In this document: piece by piece, positions 9,383-17,150 of the stretch
How positions within the stretch are numbered: position 1 is the stretch's first letter
Layout of the letters: each line of letters starts with the position of its first letter
From: Aestuariispira insulae
GTDB taxonomy: Bacteria; Pseudomonadota; Alphaproteobacteria; UBA8366; Aestuariispiraceae
DNA: 64,000 nt
Direction: 5' to 3'
Assembly: GCF_003385955.1 (NCBI RefSeq)
Contig: NZ_QRDW01000014.1
Coordinates: 18,526-82,525 of the forward strand
The notes under the pieces: generated by a model
What the model saw: the letters and a program-made list of their open reading frames with translations, nothing else
Database searches by the model: none
What the model was told of the DNA's origin: nothing
Program-made: the position numbers and the translations under genes

Positions 9383-9453
9383 TTGCCCTTGTAATTGTTG
9401 ACTGTAGGCCAAATATCCGGCTCAGGAACAATACATTTTTATCACGGGGCCGC

Positions 9454-10308
9454 ATGAAACAGATCAGCCGGATATTCAGCGGGGATAGGGGCCATTGGGT
9501 TGGTGATGGTTTTCCCGTGCGTTCGCTTCTGAGTTATCAGGATGATGCATTGGCCGTCAGTCCTTTTCTGCTGTTTGATTATGCCGGTCCCTATGTTTTT
9601 GAACCACATCAGGGTAAGCCGCGCGGTGTCGGGGCGCATCCTCATAAAGGGTTCGAGACGGTCACAATTGTCTATGAAGGCGAGGTTAGCCACCAGGACA
9701 GCAGTGGTGGAGGCGGGACCATCCGGGCGGGTGACGTTCAATGGATGACGGCCGGCCGGGGAATTATTCACGAGGAATTCCATTCGAATGATTATTGTCT
9801 TGCGGGCGGGCCTTTTCGCATGGTGCAGCTTTGGGTTAATCTTCGGGCACAAGATAAAATGACTGAACCGTCCTATCAGGCTATTGGCGCGGATCAGATT
9901 CCCGAGGTTCAGATAGCGGACGGGCGTTTGCGGGTTATTGCCGGTGACTATGAAGGCACAGCAGGGCCCGCGGCGACATTCACGCCCATCAATCTGTGGG
10001 ATCTCCGATTGGAAAAAGCGGCTGAAACAGCCCTTGATCTGCCGGTCGGGCATAATGTGATGGTGGCTTTGTTATCTGGCAGCATCACCATTGGGGATAC
10101 CCGGCTGCAAGAGGCCCGGATCGGACTGCTTACCGGTGAAGAGGACAAAGTCGTCATCCAGGCGGAGGAGCGGTCAGACATCCTGGTGATGACCGGAGAA
10201 CCGATTGGTGAACCGGTTGTCGGCTATGGTCCGTTTGTCATGAATAGTGAGGCCGAAATCGAAGAAGCAATCCGGGAATATAACAGCGGCGGATTTGGAA
10301 AAATCTAA
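9454..10308 (+). CDS. Pirin family protein
   Basis: A 284-residue bicupin of the pirin family. The N-terminal cupin carries the metal ligands in HPHKGFETVT, a following histidine in VSHQDS, and GRGIIHEEF. Bacterial pirins include quercetin 2,3-dioxygenases and proteins that bind and modulate metabolic enzymes; the sequence does not decide between these. It follows the secretion genes by about 70 bp on the same strand, but functional linkage to them is unlikely. Confidence 0.9.
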   Translation: MKQISRIFSGDRGHWVGDGFPVRSLLSYQDDALAVSPFLLFDYAGPYVFEPHQGKPRGVGAHPHKGFETVTIVYEGEVSHQDSSGGGGTIRAGDVQWMTAGRGIIHEEFHSNDYCLAGGPFRMVQLWVNLRAQDKMTEPSYQAIGADQIPEVQIADGRLRVIAGDYEGTAGPAATFTPINLWDLRLEKAAETALDLPVGHNVMVALLSGSITIGDTRLQEARIGLLTGEEDKVVIQAEERSDILVMTGEPIGEPVVGYGPFVMNSEAEIEEAIREYNSGGFGKI

Positions 10309-10708
10309 CATTCGGTAGAGGCGTAATAAACATTCAAATTGTGTGGAAGCAATATTTTGCTCGCATTTGTGTGTTATTATCTTGATTTCAGCAAACCCAT
10401 CTCTTATATACCGTTTTGTCGGGATGCCTTGGGCGTTTTGGAATGATCCGGCGGCGTGCGGGTAAAGGGGTTTGCTGCGATGCGGCAAAAAGTCTCTTGA
10501 CTGTAGCGCTCATATGGAGATTATCCCTTGCGCTGAATGCGACCACTGCCGAATTTTTTCGGTGAAATGCAATTGATGACCAGTTGCGAATTGGGCGGAA
10601 TGCACCATGAGATATATCGGTGCATAGGGGATCGGGATGCCGGTCAGCGCCATGGCCGCCGAACCGTAACCGCCGCGTTTTGAACAATGTGATAGTCGAG
10701 ACCGAATT
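10309..10708. other. Intergenic region of 400 bp, no gene recognised
   Basis: It separates pirin from the ferredoxin-NADP reductase. Only short frames without homology cues are present. The first third is A/T-rich and could hold the promoter of the following gene or an unannotated small RNA. I saw no convincing terminator, repeat or palindrome. Confidence 0.4.
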
Positions 10709-11503
10709 ATGCCTTTTGATCTCTCTGCCCTGCCCAAATCCGTAACGGCCGAATCTGTTTTGTCCGTGAAACACTGGACAGACAGCCTGTTTTCTTTCCA
10801 GATCTCTCGTCCGTCGGCTTTTCGTTTCCGGTCAGGCGAATTTGTCATGATTGGTCTGATGAATGATACCAAGCCGCTGCTGCGTGCCTATTCCATCGCC
10901 AGCCCGTCCTGGGATGACAAATTGGAGTTTTTCTCGATCAAGGTTGAGAATGGTCCCCTGACATCGCGCCTGCAGAAAATTCAGGAAGGCGATTATGTGT
11001 TGTTGGGCAAGAAACCGACAGGCACCTTGGTTCTGGATGCGTTGCTGCCTGGCAAGAGGCTTTACATGTTCTCTACCGGAACCGGATTTGCGCCCTTTGC
11101 AAGCCTGATCCGCGACCCGGAAACCTATGAGCGTTATGACGAAGTGATCGTGACCCATACATGCCGCTTCAAGGATGAGTTGGAATATGGCAAACAGATG
11201 GTCGATAGTCTGATTGCCGACCCGCTTGTGGGGGAAATGGTTGAGGGCAAGCTGCGCTATTTCTCCAGTCTGACCCGTGATTCTCATCCGGTTGAAGGGC
11301 GGATCACGACTTTGATTGAAAATGGGCGACTGTTTGAAGAGTTAGGTGTTCCGGCACTAAACCCGGAAACTGACCGCGTGATGATCTGCGGGTCAACCGC
11401 GATGTTGCAGGATACCAAAGACCTGGTTGAAAAGGCCGGGTTGACGGAAGGTTCTAATGCGACACCTGCTCAATTCGTCATTGAGAAGGCATTTGTCGGC
11501 TGA
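10709..11503 (+). CDS. fpr: Ferredoxin--NADP reductase
   Basis: A 264-residue flavoenzyme that exchanges electrons between NADPH and ferredoxin or flavodoxin. The FAD site is RAYSIASP, the NADP-binding part contains STGTGFAPFASLIRDPETYERYD, and the end FVIEKAFVG is typical of the bacterial subclass I Fpr proteins, which have a short aromatic-containing C-terminus. Length matches the family. It stands alone with a terminator just downstream, so it is probably monocistronic. Fpr enzymes are often part of oxidative-stress responses; no regulator site is evident here. Confidence 0.92.
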   Translation: MPFDLSALPKSVTAESVLSVKHWTDSLFSFQISRPSAFRFRSGEFVMIGLMNDTKPLLRAYSIASPSWDDKLEFFSIKVENGPLTSRLQKIQEGDYVLLGKKPTGTLVLDALLPGKRLYMFSTGTGFAPFASLIRDPETYERYDEVIVTHTCRFKDELEYGKQMVDSLIADPLVGEMVEGKLRYFSSLTRDSHPVEGRITTLIENGRLFEELGVPALNPETDRVMICGSTAMLQDTKDLVEKAGLTEGSNATPAQFVIEKAFVG

Positions 11504-11551
11504 ACCCGGCTGTTTTCCCGAACGATCGGGACTCTCAATCCGATATGTGAA

Positions 11552-11581
11552 GCACCCTGGCATCTGCCGGGGTGTTTTTTT
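11552..11581 (+). terminator. Rho-independent terminator after fpr
   Basis: CACCCTGG and CCGGGGTG pair across a CATCTG loop with one G-U pair, followed by a run of seven T. It ends the fpr transcript. The rest of the gap up to 11849 is A/T-rich and holds the palindrome described separately. Confidence 0.85.
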
Positions 11582-11788
11582 GTTCTGATGATCCGGAAGT
11601 TTGAAACAACTGCCGTTGAATGGTGGTCCGAAGCCCCTGAAAAGGGGCTGATTTCCAGAAAAAATTCAATGGAACAACCAGAGGTCGGCTTCAGATAAAA
11701 CTTTGAAATTAAATTGAATAATCCGCAAAGATTGCATTTTCGCTACGTTGCACAATTGGAAGGTATTGTTACCTTTGATGTTTTTAGT

Positions 11789-11802
11789 TTACCTATAGGT
11801 AA
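11789..11802. promoter_or_regulatory. Perfect 14-bp palindrome TTACCTATAGGTAA, candidate operator
   Basis: The palindrome lies 47 bp before the SCP2-protein start. A related half-site pair, GGTA-N4-TACC, lies about 27 bp further upstream at 11762-11773. Two spaced sites with the same GGTA/TACC core are what a TetR-type or similar dimeric repressor would use. The binding protein is unknown. Confidence 0.5.
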
Positions 11803-11849
11803 CATGACGTTATAAGTGGACTGTCATACGAACAGGGGACGAGTAAAAA

Positions 11850-12149
11850 ATGACAATCGAGTCTGTAGAGAGCCGGATTTCGGATCTCATGGCCAAGAAT
11901 GCGCCGTTGAACGCGACGATAAAGTTTGAGTTCAAGGACGGAGGCATTTTGGTTGTGGAGTCAACAGAAGAGGTATCCGGTATTGCCCACGAAGATGGTC
12001 CAGCTGACTGTACGGTCAAAGTGAAGTCAACCGATCTTGTAAAAATGATGGATGGCAAGCTGGATCCAATGCTCGCTTTCACGATGGGGAAGCTCAAAGT
12101 GAAGGGTGATATGGGCGTGGCGATGAAGCTAACTAAATTCTTCGAATAG
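11850..12149 (+). CDS. SCP2 sterol-binding domain protein
   Basis: A 99-residue protein consisting of a single SCP2-type lipid-binding fold (IKFEFKDGG, DCTVKVKSTDLVKMMDGKLDPMLAFTMGKLKVKGDMGVAMKL). Such proteins bind acyl chains or acyl-CoA in a hydrophobic tunnel. Its place just upstream of FadL and acyl-CoA ligase fits a role in fatty-acid handling. A ggggacgag ribosome-binding site precedes the ATG. Probably controlled through the palindrome upstream. Confidence 0.9.
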   Translation: MTIESVESRISDLMAKNAPLNATIKFEFKDGGILVVESTEEVSGIAHEDGPADCTVKVKSTDLVKMMDGKLDPMLAFTMGKLKVKGDMGVAMKLTKFFE

Positions 12150-12292
12150 TTCCCAAGAAATAGATTTCCCAGAAGGCCAGCCCGCCGGGAGTCGGGGTGG
12201 TTTAGGTCTGCCGGTGAAGCCGGTCGGCAACGGATATATCTGTGTCAAAACAAGTCCGTGGGGATGAGATGGTTATAATTAGGGAGGGTTAA

Positions 12293-13591
12293 ATGTCACA
12301 AAATATGTTGAAGTGGGGGGCGGCCACTGCCGTCATCGGCGCTGTTCTTGTTGCGTCAAATTTCGCCCATGCGGCGGGCTACCAACTGAAGGAACAGGGA
12401 GCTGCTTTGCAGGGGACGTCTTTCGCCGGTGCTACGGCTAAAGGCGGGGATATGAGCACTTTGTTCTTCAATCCGGCCGGTATGGCTCAACTTGAGGGCA
12501 ATCAGTTTGAAGTCAATGCCAGCGTGATCAGCACCCATGCGGAATTTTCGCTAGAGTCGGTGAGTGGCGGTAACGGCCAGTTGTCGACCAGTGGCAATGG
12601 TGGTGACGCCGGTGATGTTGCGGTGGTGCCGTCAACTTATGCCATGTGGGATATCAATGACGAATGGAATGTCGGGATTGCGATCAATACACCTTTTGGT
12701 CTTAAAACCGAATATGAAGATGGCTGGGTTGGTCGTTATCACGCTTTGAAGTCGGAATTGATGACGGTCACCATCAATCCGGTCTTCTCCTATAAAGTGA
12801 ATGACAAGCTCTCAATCGGCGGTGGTCCGCTGGTGCAGTATATTGAAGGTGAACTTTCCAAGAATATCAACTTTTCAGTCGCTGGCGGCAGTGACGGTAA
12901 GTCTATCCTGTCGGCGGACGATATCGGATATGGGTTTTCGGCAGGCTTCCAATATGATTATTCCAATGACACCCGAATCGGTTTCTCCTATCGCTCTAGC
13001 GTCGACCATCGCCTGAAAGGGAATATCGATATTCAAGGGACGGTTCCCGGCGCCTTTTCCTCATCCCAACAGTTTAAGGATGCGCGCGCGCATGCGGATG
13101 TGAAAACGCCTGATATTGCGTCTCTTGGTGTTTATCACAAGGTCAACGACCAGTGGGCTGTCATGGGGGATGTGGCCTATACTAACTGGTCCGTTTTCAA
13201 TGAGCTGCGTGTGATTGATGATAGTGGCACTCAGCGTGAATTGGTGGATGAAAACTGGGAAGATACCCTCTTTTTGTCAATCGGTACGGAATATCAGGTG
13301 AATGATGCCTTGAATTTGCAATTTGGTGTTGCATATGACCAATCTGCTGTTTCGCAAAAGGATCTGACCTTCCGCATTCCTGATGCGGACCGTCTCTGGG
13401 TTTCTGCCGGTATTGGTTATCAATTCTCGGAGGATACCTCCTTGAATCTCGGTTACACTCATATCTTTGCTGATGATGTGACCGTGACTGAGGATGAAAC
13501 AAATGCCTCGACAGTGCCCAATGGGCAGGTGACAGGTACCTATGATTCCTCTGTTGATATTTTGGCTGTGAATTTTGCAATGAAATTCTGA
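12293..13591 (+). CDS. OmpP1/FadL/TodX family outer-membrane transporter
   Basis: A 432-residue outer-membrane beta-barrel with a signal peptide (residues 1-27, cleavage near FAHA|AG). The mature start GYQLKEQGAALQGTSFAGATAKGGDMSTLFFNPAGM is the FadL N-terminal plug signature, including the NPAGM motif. FadL proteins move long-chain fatty acids or other hydrophobic compounds across the outer membrane. The protein ends in an aromatic residue (MKF), as expected for BAM recognition. It is next to an acyl-CoA ligase and a beta-oxidation operon, which supports fatty acids as substrate. A good gggaggg ribosome-binding site precedes the ATG. Confidence 0.93.
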   Translation: MSQNMLKWGAATAVIGAVLVASNFAHAAGYQLKEQGAALQGTSFAGATAKGGDMSTLFFNPAGMAQLEGNQFEVNASVISTHAEFSLESVSGGNGQLSTSGNGGDAGDVAVVPSTYAMWDINDEWNVGIAINTPFGLKTEYEDGWVGRYHALKSELMTVTINPVFSYKVNDKLSIGGGPLVQYIEGELSKNINFSVAGGSDGKSILSADDIGYGFSAGFQYDYSNDTRIGFSYRSSVDHRLKGNIDIQGTVPGAFSSSQQFKDARAHADVKTPDIASLGVYHKVNDQWAVMGDVAYTNWSVFNELRVIDDSGTQRELVDENWEDTLFLSIGTEYQVNDALNLQFGVAYDQSAVSQKDLTFRIPDADRLWVSAGIGYQFSEDTSLNLGYTHIFADDVTVTEDETNASTVPNGQVTGTYDSSVDILAVNFAMKF

Positions 13592-13690
13592 CGTCTGCAC
13601 TGACGTTGAATTAGCTTCCGGCGGGGCGATCGGGCCAATTGGCACCGCTTCGCCGGTTTCTCAAACTGATGAAAGATTGGGTCGTGTGCC

Positions 13691-15409
13691 ATGAGTAGTT
13701 CTGCGATAAAATTGCCTATGGATCAAAGCACAACCATAGGTGACGACGTTTTGGGCAGTATTCATCCTCCGGGTGATTGGGCGAATTTTACTTCGTTGAT
13801 CGAGATGTTTGACTGCTCCGTTCGGAATTATGCCGACCGGCCCTGCGTTGATTTCCTCGGCAAGAAATATACATATGCGGAAATTGATGCGCTTGTGGCA
13901 AGGGCCGCTCATGGATTTCAGCAACTGGGGCTTGGCAAAGGCAGCCGGATAGGTCTTTGCCTGCCGAATACCCCATACTACGTCATTTGTTATTTTGCGG
14001 CGTTGAAGATTGGCGCCACTCTGGTGAATTTCAATCCGCTCTATGCGGAGCGGGAATTGGAATATCAGATCAATGATTCCGGTACCGAGATCATGGTGAC
14101 GTTGGATCTGAAACAGATTTTCCCTAAGGTGAACAGCTGTCTGAAGACCACATGCCTTAAGCGCATTGTGGTTTGCGCGATGGACGAGATTCTGCCACCG
14201 GTCAAAAGTGTTCTGTTTAATGTTTTAAAACGCTCGGAATTGATCGACTTTCCGCGTGATCCCCAGCATTTGTCCTTCACCCGTTTGACCAATACAAGTG
14301 GGGAATTCAAAGCCGAATCCATTGATCCGGAACAAGACCTGGCGGTGTTACAATATACCGGTGGCACGACAGGGGTGCCTAAAGGCGCAATGCTGACGCA
14401 CAGGAATTTGGCGGCCAATACCAATCAGCTTTGTAATTGGAAGCCGAGCACGGATTTCGGCAATGAGCGGGTGTTGGCCATCCTGCCATTCTTCCATGTT
14501 TTTGCGATGACGGTTGTGATGAATGTAGGCCTGGCGATCGGGGCGGAGCTGATTTTGCTGCCGCGGTTTGAACTTGAACAATGTCTGAAAGTCATTGCCA
14601 AGAAGAAGCCCACTTTCTTCCCCGGTGTGCCGACCATCTATACCGCGATCAATGGTGCGGAAAACCTCAAGAAATTTGATTTGTCCTCCTTGAAATTCTG
14701 CTTGTCGGGCGGGGCGCCGCTGCCGGTGGAGGTCAAGAAGGAATTTGAAGAGAATACCGGCTGCAAGCTTGTCGAAGGCTATGGTTTGAGCGAATCCTCG
14801 CCTGTTTTAACCGCGAATCCGTTTCTGGCGGCCCCCCATCCAGGGTCCATTGGTGTGCAGCTGGGCGAGACTGATGTGCAGATCCGAAATCCTGACAATC
14901 TCACCGAGGAGGTTGCGCAGGGCGAAAAGGGTGAAGTTTGTGCAAAAGGTCCGCAGGTGATGCAGGGCTATTGGAATAATGTCGAGGCTACAGCTGATGT
15001 CTTTACACCGGATGGTTATTTGCGGACCGGTGATGTCGGCTATCGGGATCCGGAAGGATATATTTATCTGGTGGACCGGATGAAGGATATTATCCTGTGC
15101 GGTGGTTATAACGTCTATCCGCGCAATATCGAAGAGGCGATCTATCTGCATCCCAATGTGGCCGAGGTCACGGTGATCGGCATCCCCGATGACTATCGTG
15201 GTCAGGCACCTAAAGCCTTTATCAAGCTGGCGGATGGCAAGTCGCTTAACAAGGAAGAACTAAAGGATTTCCTGAAGGATAAGATTTCGCGAATCGAAAT
15301 GCCGAGCGATATCGAATTCAGAGATGAATTGCCGAAAACCCTGATCGGGAAGCTGTCCAAGAAGGAGCTTGTCGAGGAGGAAGCCGGGAAAAATCAGCAA
15401 ACAGCCTGA
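13691..15409 (+). CDS. Long-chain fatty acid--CoA ligase
   Basis: A 572-residue AMP-forming acyl-CoA synthetase that activates fatty acids at the membrane. Visible core motifs are the P-loop YTGGTTGVPKGAMLTH, GYGLSESSP, the adenylate motif YLRTGDVGY and the C-terminal KDIILCGGYNVYP and LPKTLIGKLSKK with the catalytic lysine region. Length and motif spacing match FadD-type enzymes. It follows FadL by 99 bp and precedes the MerR-regulated oxidation genes, giving a complete uptake-activation-oxidation series. Confidence 0.93.
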   Translation: MSSSAIKLPMDQSTTIGDDVLGSIHPPGDWANFTSLIEMFDCSVRNYADRPCVDFLGKKYTYAEIDALVARAAHGFQQLGLGKGSRIGLCLPNTPYYVICYFAALKIGATLVNFNPLYAERELEYQINDSGTEIMVTLDLKQIFPKVNSCLKTTCLKRIVVCAMDEILPPVKSVLFNVLKRSELIDFPRDPQHLSFTRLTNTSGEFKAESIDPEQDLAVLQYTGGTTGVPKGAMLTHRNLAANTNQLCNWKPSTDFGNERVLAILPFFHVFAMTVVMNVGLAIGAELILLPRFELEQCLKVIAKKKPTFFPGVPTIYTAINGAENLKKFDLSSLKFCLSGGAPLPVEVKKEFEENTGCKLVEGYGLSESSPVLTANPFLAAPHPGSIGVQLGETDVQIRNPDNLTEEVAQGEKGEVCAKGPQVMQGYWNNVEATADVFTPDGYLRTGDVGYRDPEGYIYLVDRMKDIILCGGYNVYPRNIEEAIYLHPNVAEVTVIGIPDDYRGQAPKAFIKLADGKSLNKEELKDFLKDKISRIEMPSDIEFRDELPKTLIGKLSKKELVEEEAGKNQQTA

Positions 15410-15498
15410 TTTTTCATAAAAAACGCCTTTGATAATTATCTAACCTTTGCGTCATTGTTCACTCTGTGCGAGATTAAAGTGACTTTTTTCCTTGAAAG

Positions 15499-15512
15499 TG
15501 ACGTATACGTAA
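15499..15512. promoter_or_regulatory. ACGTATACGT palindrome, candidate MerR/LiuR-type operator
   Basis: The motif TGACGTATACGTAA contains a perfect 10-bp palindrome 23 bp before the MerR-family start. LiuR-type MerR regulators of branched-chain and acyl-CoA catabolism in proteobacteria are known to use ACGT-N2-ACGT-like inverted repeats, which fits. Its position suggests control of the regulator and the operon behind it. Confidence 0.55.
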
Positions 15513-15533
15513 TTACAATAACGGTTAGGTTAG

Positions 15534-15959
15534 ATGAGCGTTCAAAAAATAATGGCCGACTCCAGCAGTGATTTTTACACGGTGCCGGAACTGGCGAAAG
15601 AATTCGGGATCACCCCCAGGGCGATCCGGTTTTATGAGACGAAAGGACTGTTACAGCCGCAGCGGGCAGGGAATACGAGGATATACACCAAACGGGATCG
15701 TGCCCGTCTGATCGTGATCCTGCGTGGGAAAAGGTTGGGCTTCACGCTCGCCGAAATCTCCGAATTTCTTGAGCTCTATGACGTGGACACCACCCAAATC
15801 AGCCAAATTCAGATGCTGGTCACCAAAGTCCGGGAACGGGTGTCGGATCTGGAAGAGCAGCGCAAGGCACTGGAGACAGTCCTAGTGGAATTGAGGGATA
15901 TCGAACAGCAATGTGTCGATGCCCTGAGCGAGAAGGGGGCGGAAATCCCCACGACATAA
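15534..15959 (+). CDS. MerR-family transcriptional regulator (LiuR-like)
   Basis: A 141-residue regulator with a winged HTH (TVPELAKEFGITPRAIRFYETKGLL, then RIYTKRDRARLIVILRGKRLGFTLAEI) and a C-terminal coiled coil for dimerisation. It lacks the cysteine signatures of metal-sensing MerR proteins. It sits 66 bp upstream of, and on the same strand as, the acyl-CoA degradation operon and is preceded by a LiuR-like palindrome. An acyl-CoA-type effector is therefore likely. Start chosen at 15534; a second ATG at residue 8 is possible. Confidence 0.85.
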   Translation: MSVQKIMADSSSDFYTVPELAKEFGITPRAIRFYETKGLLQPQRAGNTRIYTKRDRARLIVILRGKRLGFTLAEISEFLELYDVDTTQISQIQMLVTKVRERVSDLEEQRKALETVLVELRDIEQQCVDALSEKGAEIPTT

Positions 15960-16025
15960 TTGGAGCGCGTGGTATCGCAGGAAGCATGCTGGGCGCTCCG
16001 GAGTTAAACAAGGAGCGAACAGAAC

Positions 16026-17150
16026 ATGCGGAATGTGGTTATTGCGGGCTATGCCCGGTCCCCTTTCCATTTCGCCAAGAAAGGCGATTTGGCAAAGGTG
16101 CGTCCTGATGAATTGGCGGCCCAAGTGGTCAAATCCCTGGTGGAACGCACAGGCGTTAATCCGGATGACCTGGAAGACCTGATCCTGGGCTGTGCTTTCC
16201 CGGAAGGTGAGCAGGGGCTGAATATGGCCCGCCTGGTCGCTTTTCTGGCCGATCTGCCGCAATCGATTGGCGGCGTCACTGTCAACCGGTTCTGCGGTTC
16301 CTCCATGCAATCCATTCATCAGGCGGCCGGTGCCATTCAACTGAATGCCGGCGAAGCCTTTATCTGTGCCGGTGTTGAGAGCATGAGCCGGGTTCCGATG
16401 ATGGGCTTCAACCCGCTGCCGCATCCGGGCCTCTATAAATCAAACCCGAATGCCTATATCGGCATGGGCGACACGGCCGAGAATGTTGCCGATAAGTACG
16501 GCATCTCGCGCAAAGCCATGGAAGAGTTTGCCGTCGCCAGCCATCAGAAAGCGGCCAAGGCCCAGGCGGATGGCAAGCTCAAGCCGGAAATCGTCACCAT
16601 TGAAGGCGTTGAGGCTGATGGCTGTATTCGCGGCGATGCCTCCATGGAAGGCCTGGCTGATTTGAAGCCGGCATTTAATGAAAACGGTTCGGTGACGGCA
16701 GGCACATCCTCGCCGCTGACGGACGGTGCTTCCGCGGTGCTGGTTTGTTCGGAAGACTATGCGGACAAACACGGTCTGGACAAGATCGCTCGGATCAAAT
16801 CCGTTGCCGTTTCCGGCTGTGCCCCGGAAGTCATGGGGATCGGCCCGGTCGGAGCCTCCAAAAAGGCGCTTGAGCGTGCCGGTATCAAGGCGGCGGATCT
16901 TGATGTTGTGGAATTGAACGAAGCCTTTGCCTCCCAGGCACTGGCCTGCATCAGTGACCTTGGTTTGGACCAGGGCAAGATTAATCTCGACGGCGGCGCG
17001 ATCGCGCTGGGTCATCCGTTGGGCGCGACCGGTGCGCGCATCGTTGGCAAAGCGGCAAGCTTGCTTAAGCGGGAAGGCGGCAAATATGCGCTGGCCAGCC
17101 AGTGCATCGGCGGCGGCCAGGGTATTGCCACGATCCTGGAGGCGATCTGA
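16026..17150 (+). CDS. Acetyl-CoA C-acyltransferase (thiolase)
   Basis: A 374-residue thiolase catalysing the CoA-dependent cleavage of 3-ketoacyl-CoA, the last step of beta-oxidation. The nucleophile Cys90 (NRFCGSSMQ), His330 (GHPLGATGAR) and Cys360 (SQCIGGGQG) are all present, with an additional ELNEAFASQ motif. It is slightly shorter than typical FadA. The stop overlaps the start of the next gene by one base (TGATG), indicating translational coupling with the beta-subunit-like enzyme. Confidence 0.93.
   Translation: MRNVVIAGYARSPFHFAKKGDLAKVRPDELAAQVVKSLVERTGVNPDDLEDLILGCAFPEGEQGLNMARLVAFLADLPQSIGGVTVNRFCGSSMQSIHQAAGAIQLNAGEAFICAGVESMSRVPMMGFNPLPHPGLYKSNPNAYIGMGDTAENVADKYGISRKAMEEFAVASHQKAAKAQADGKLKPEIVTIEGVEADGCIRGDASMEGLADLKPAFNENGSVTAGTSSPLTDGASAVLVCSEDYADKHGLDKIARIKSVAVSGCAPEVMGIGPVGASKKALERAGIKAADLDVVELNEAFASQALACISDLGLDQGKINLDGGAIALGHPLGATGARIVGKAASLLKREGGKYALASQCIGGGQGIATILEAI

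Noticed and set aside
8351..9412. Open frame of 353 codons on the minus strand
   Set aside because: Antisense of the second ABC transporter gene; the plus strand holds the Walker and signature motifs.
13600..13670. Possible terminator after the FadL gene
   Set aside because: Only an imperfect GC-rich pairing around 13619-13659 with no T-run; not convincing.
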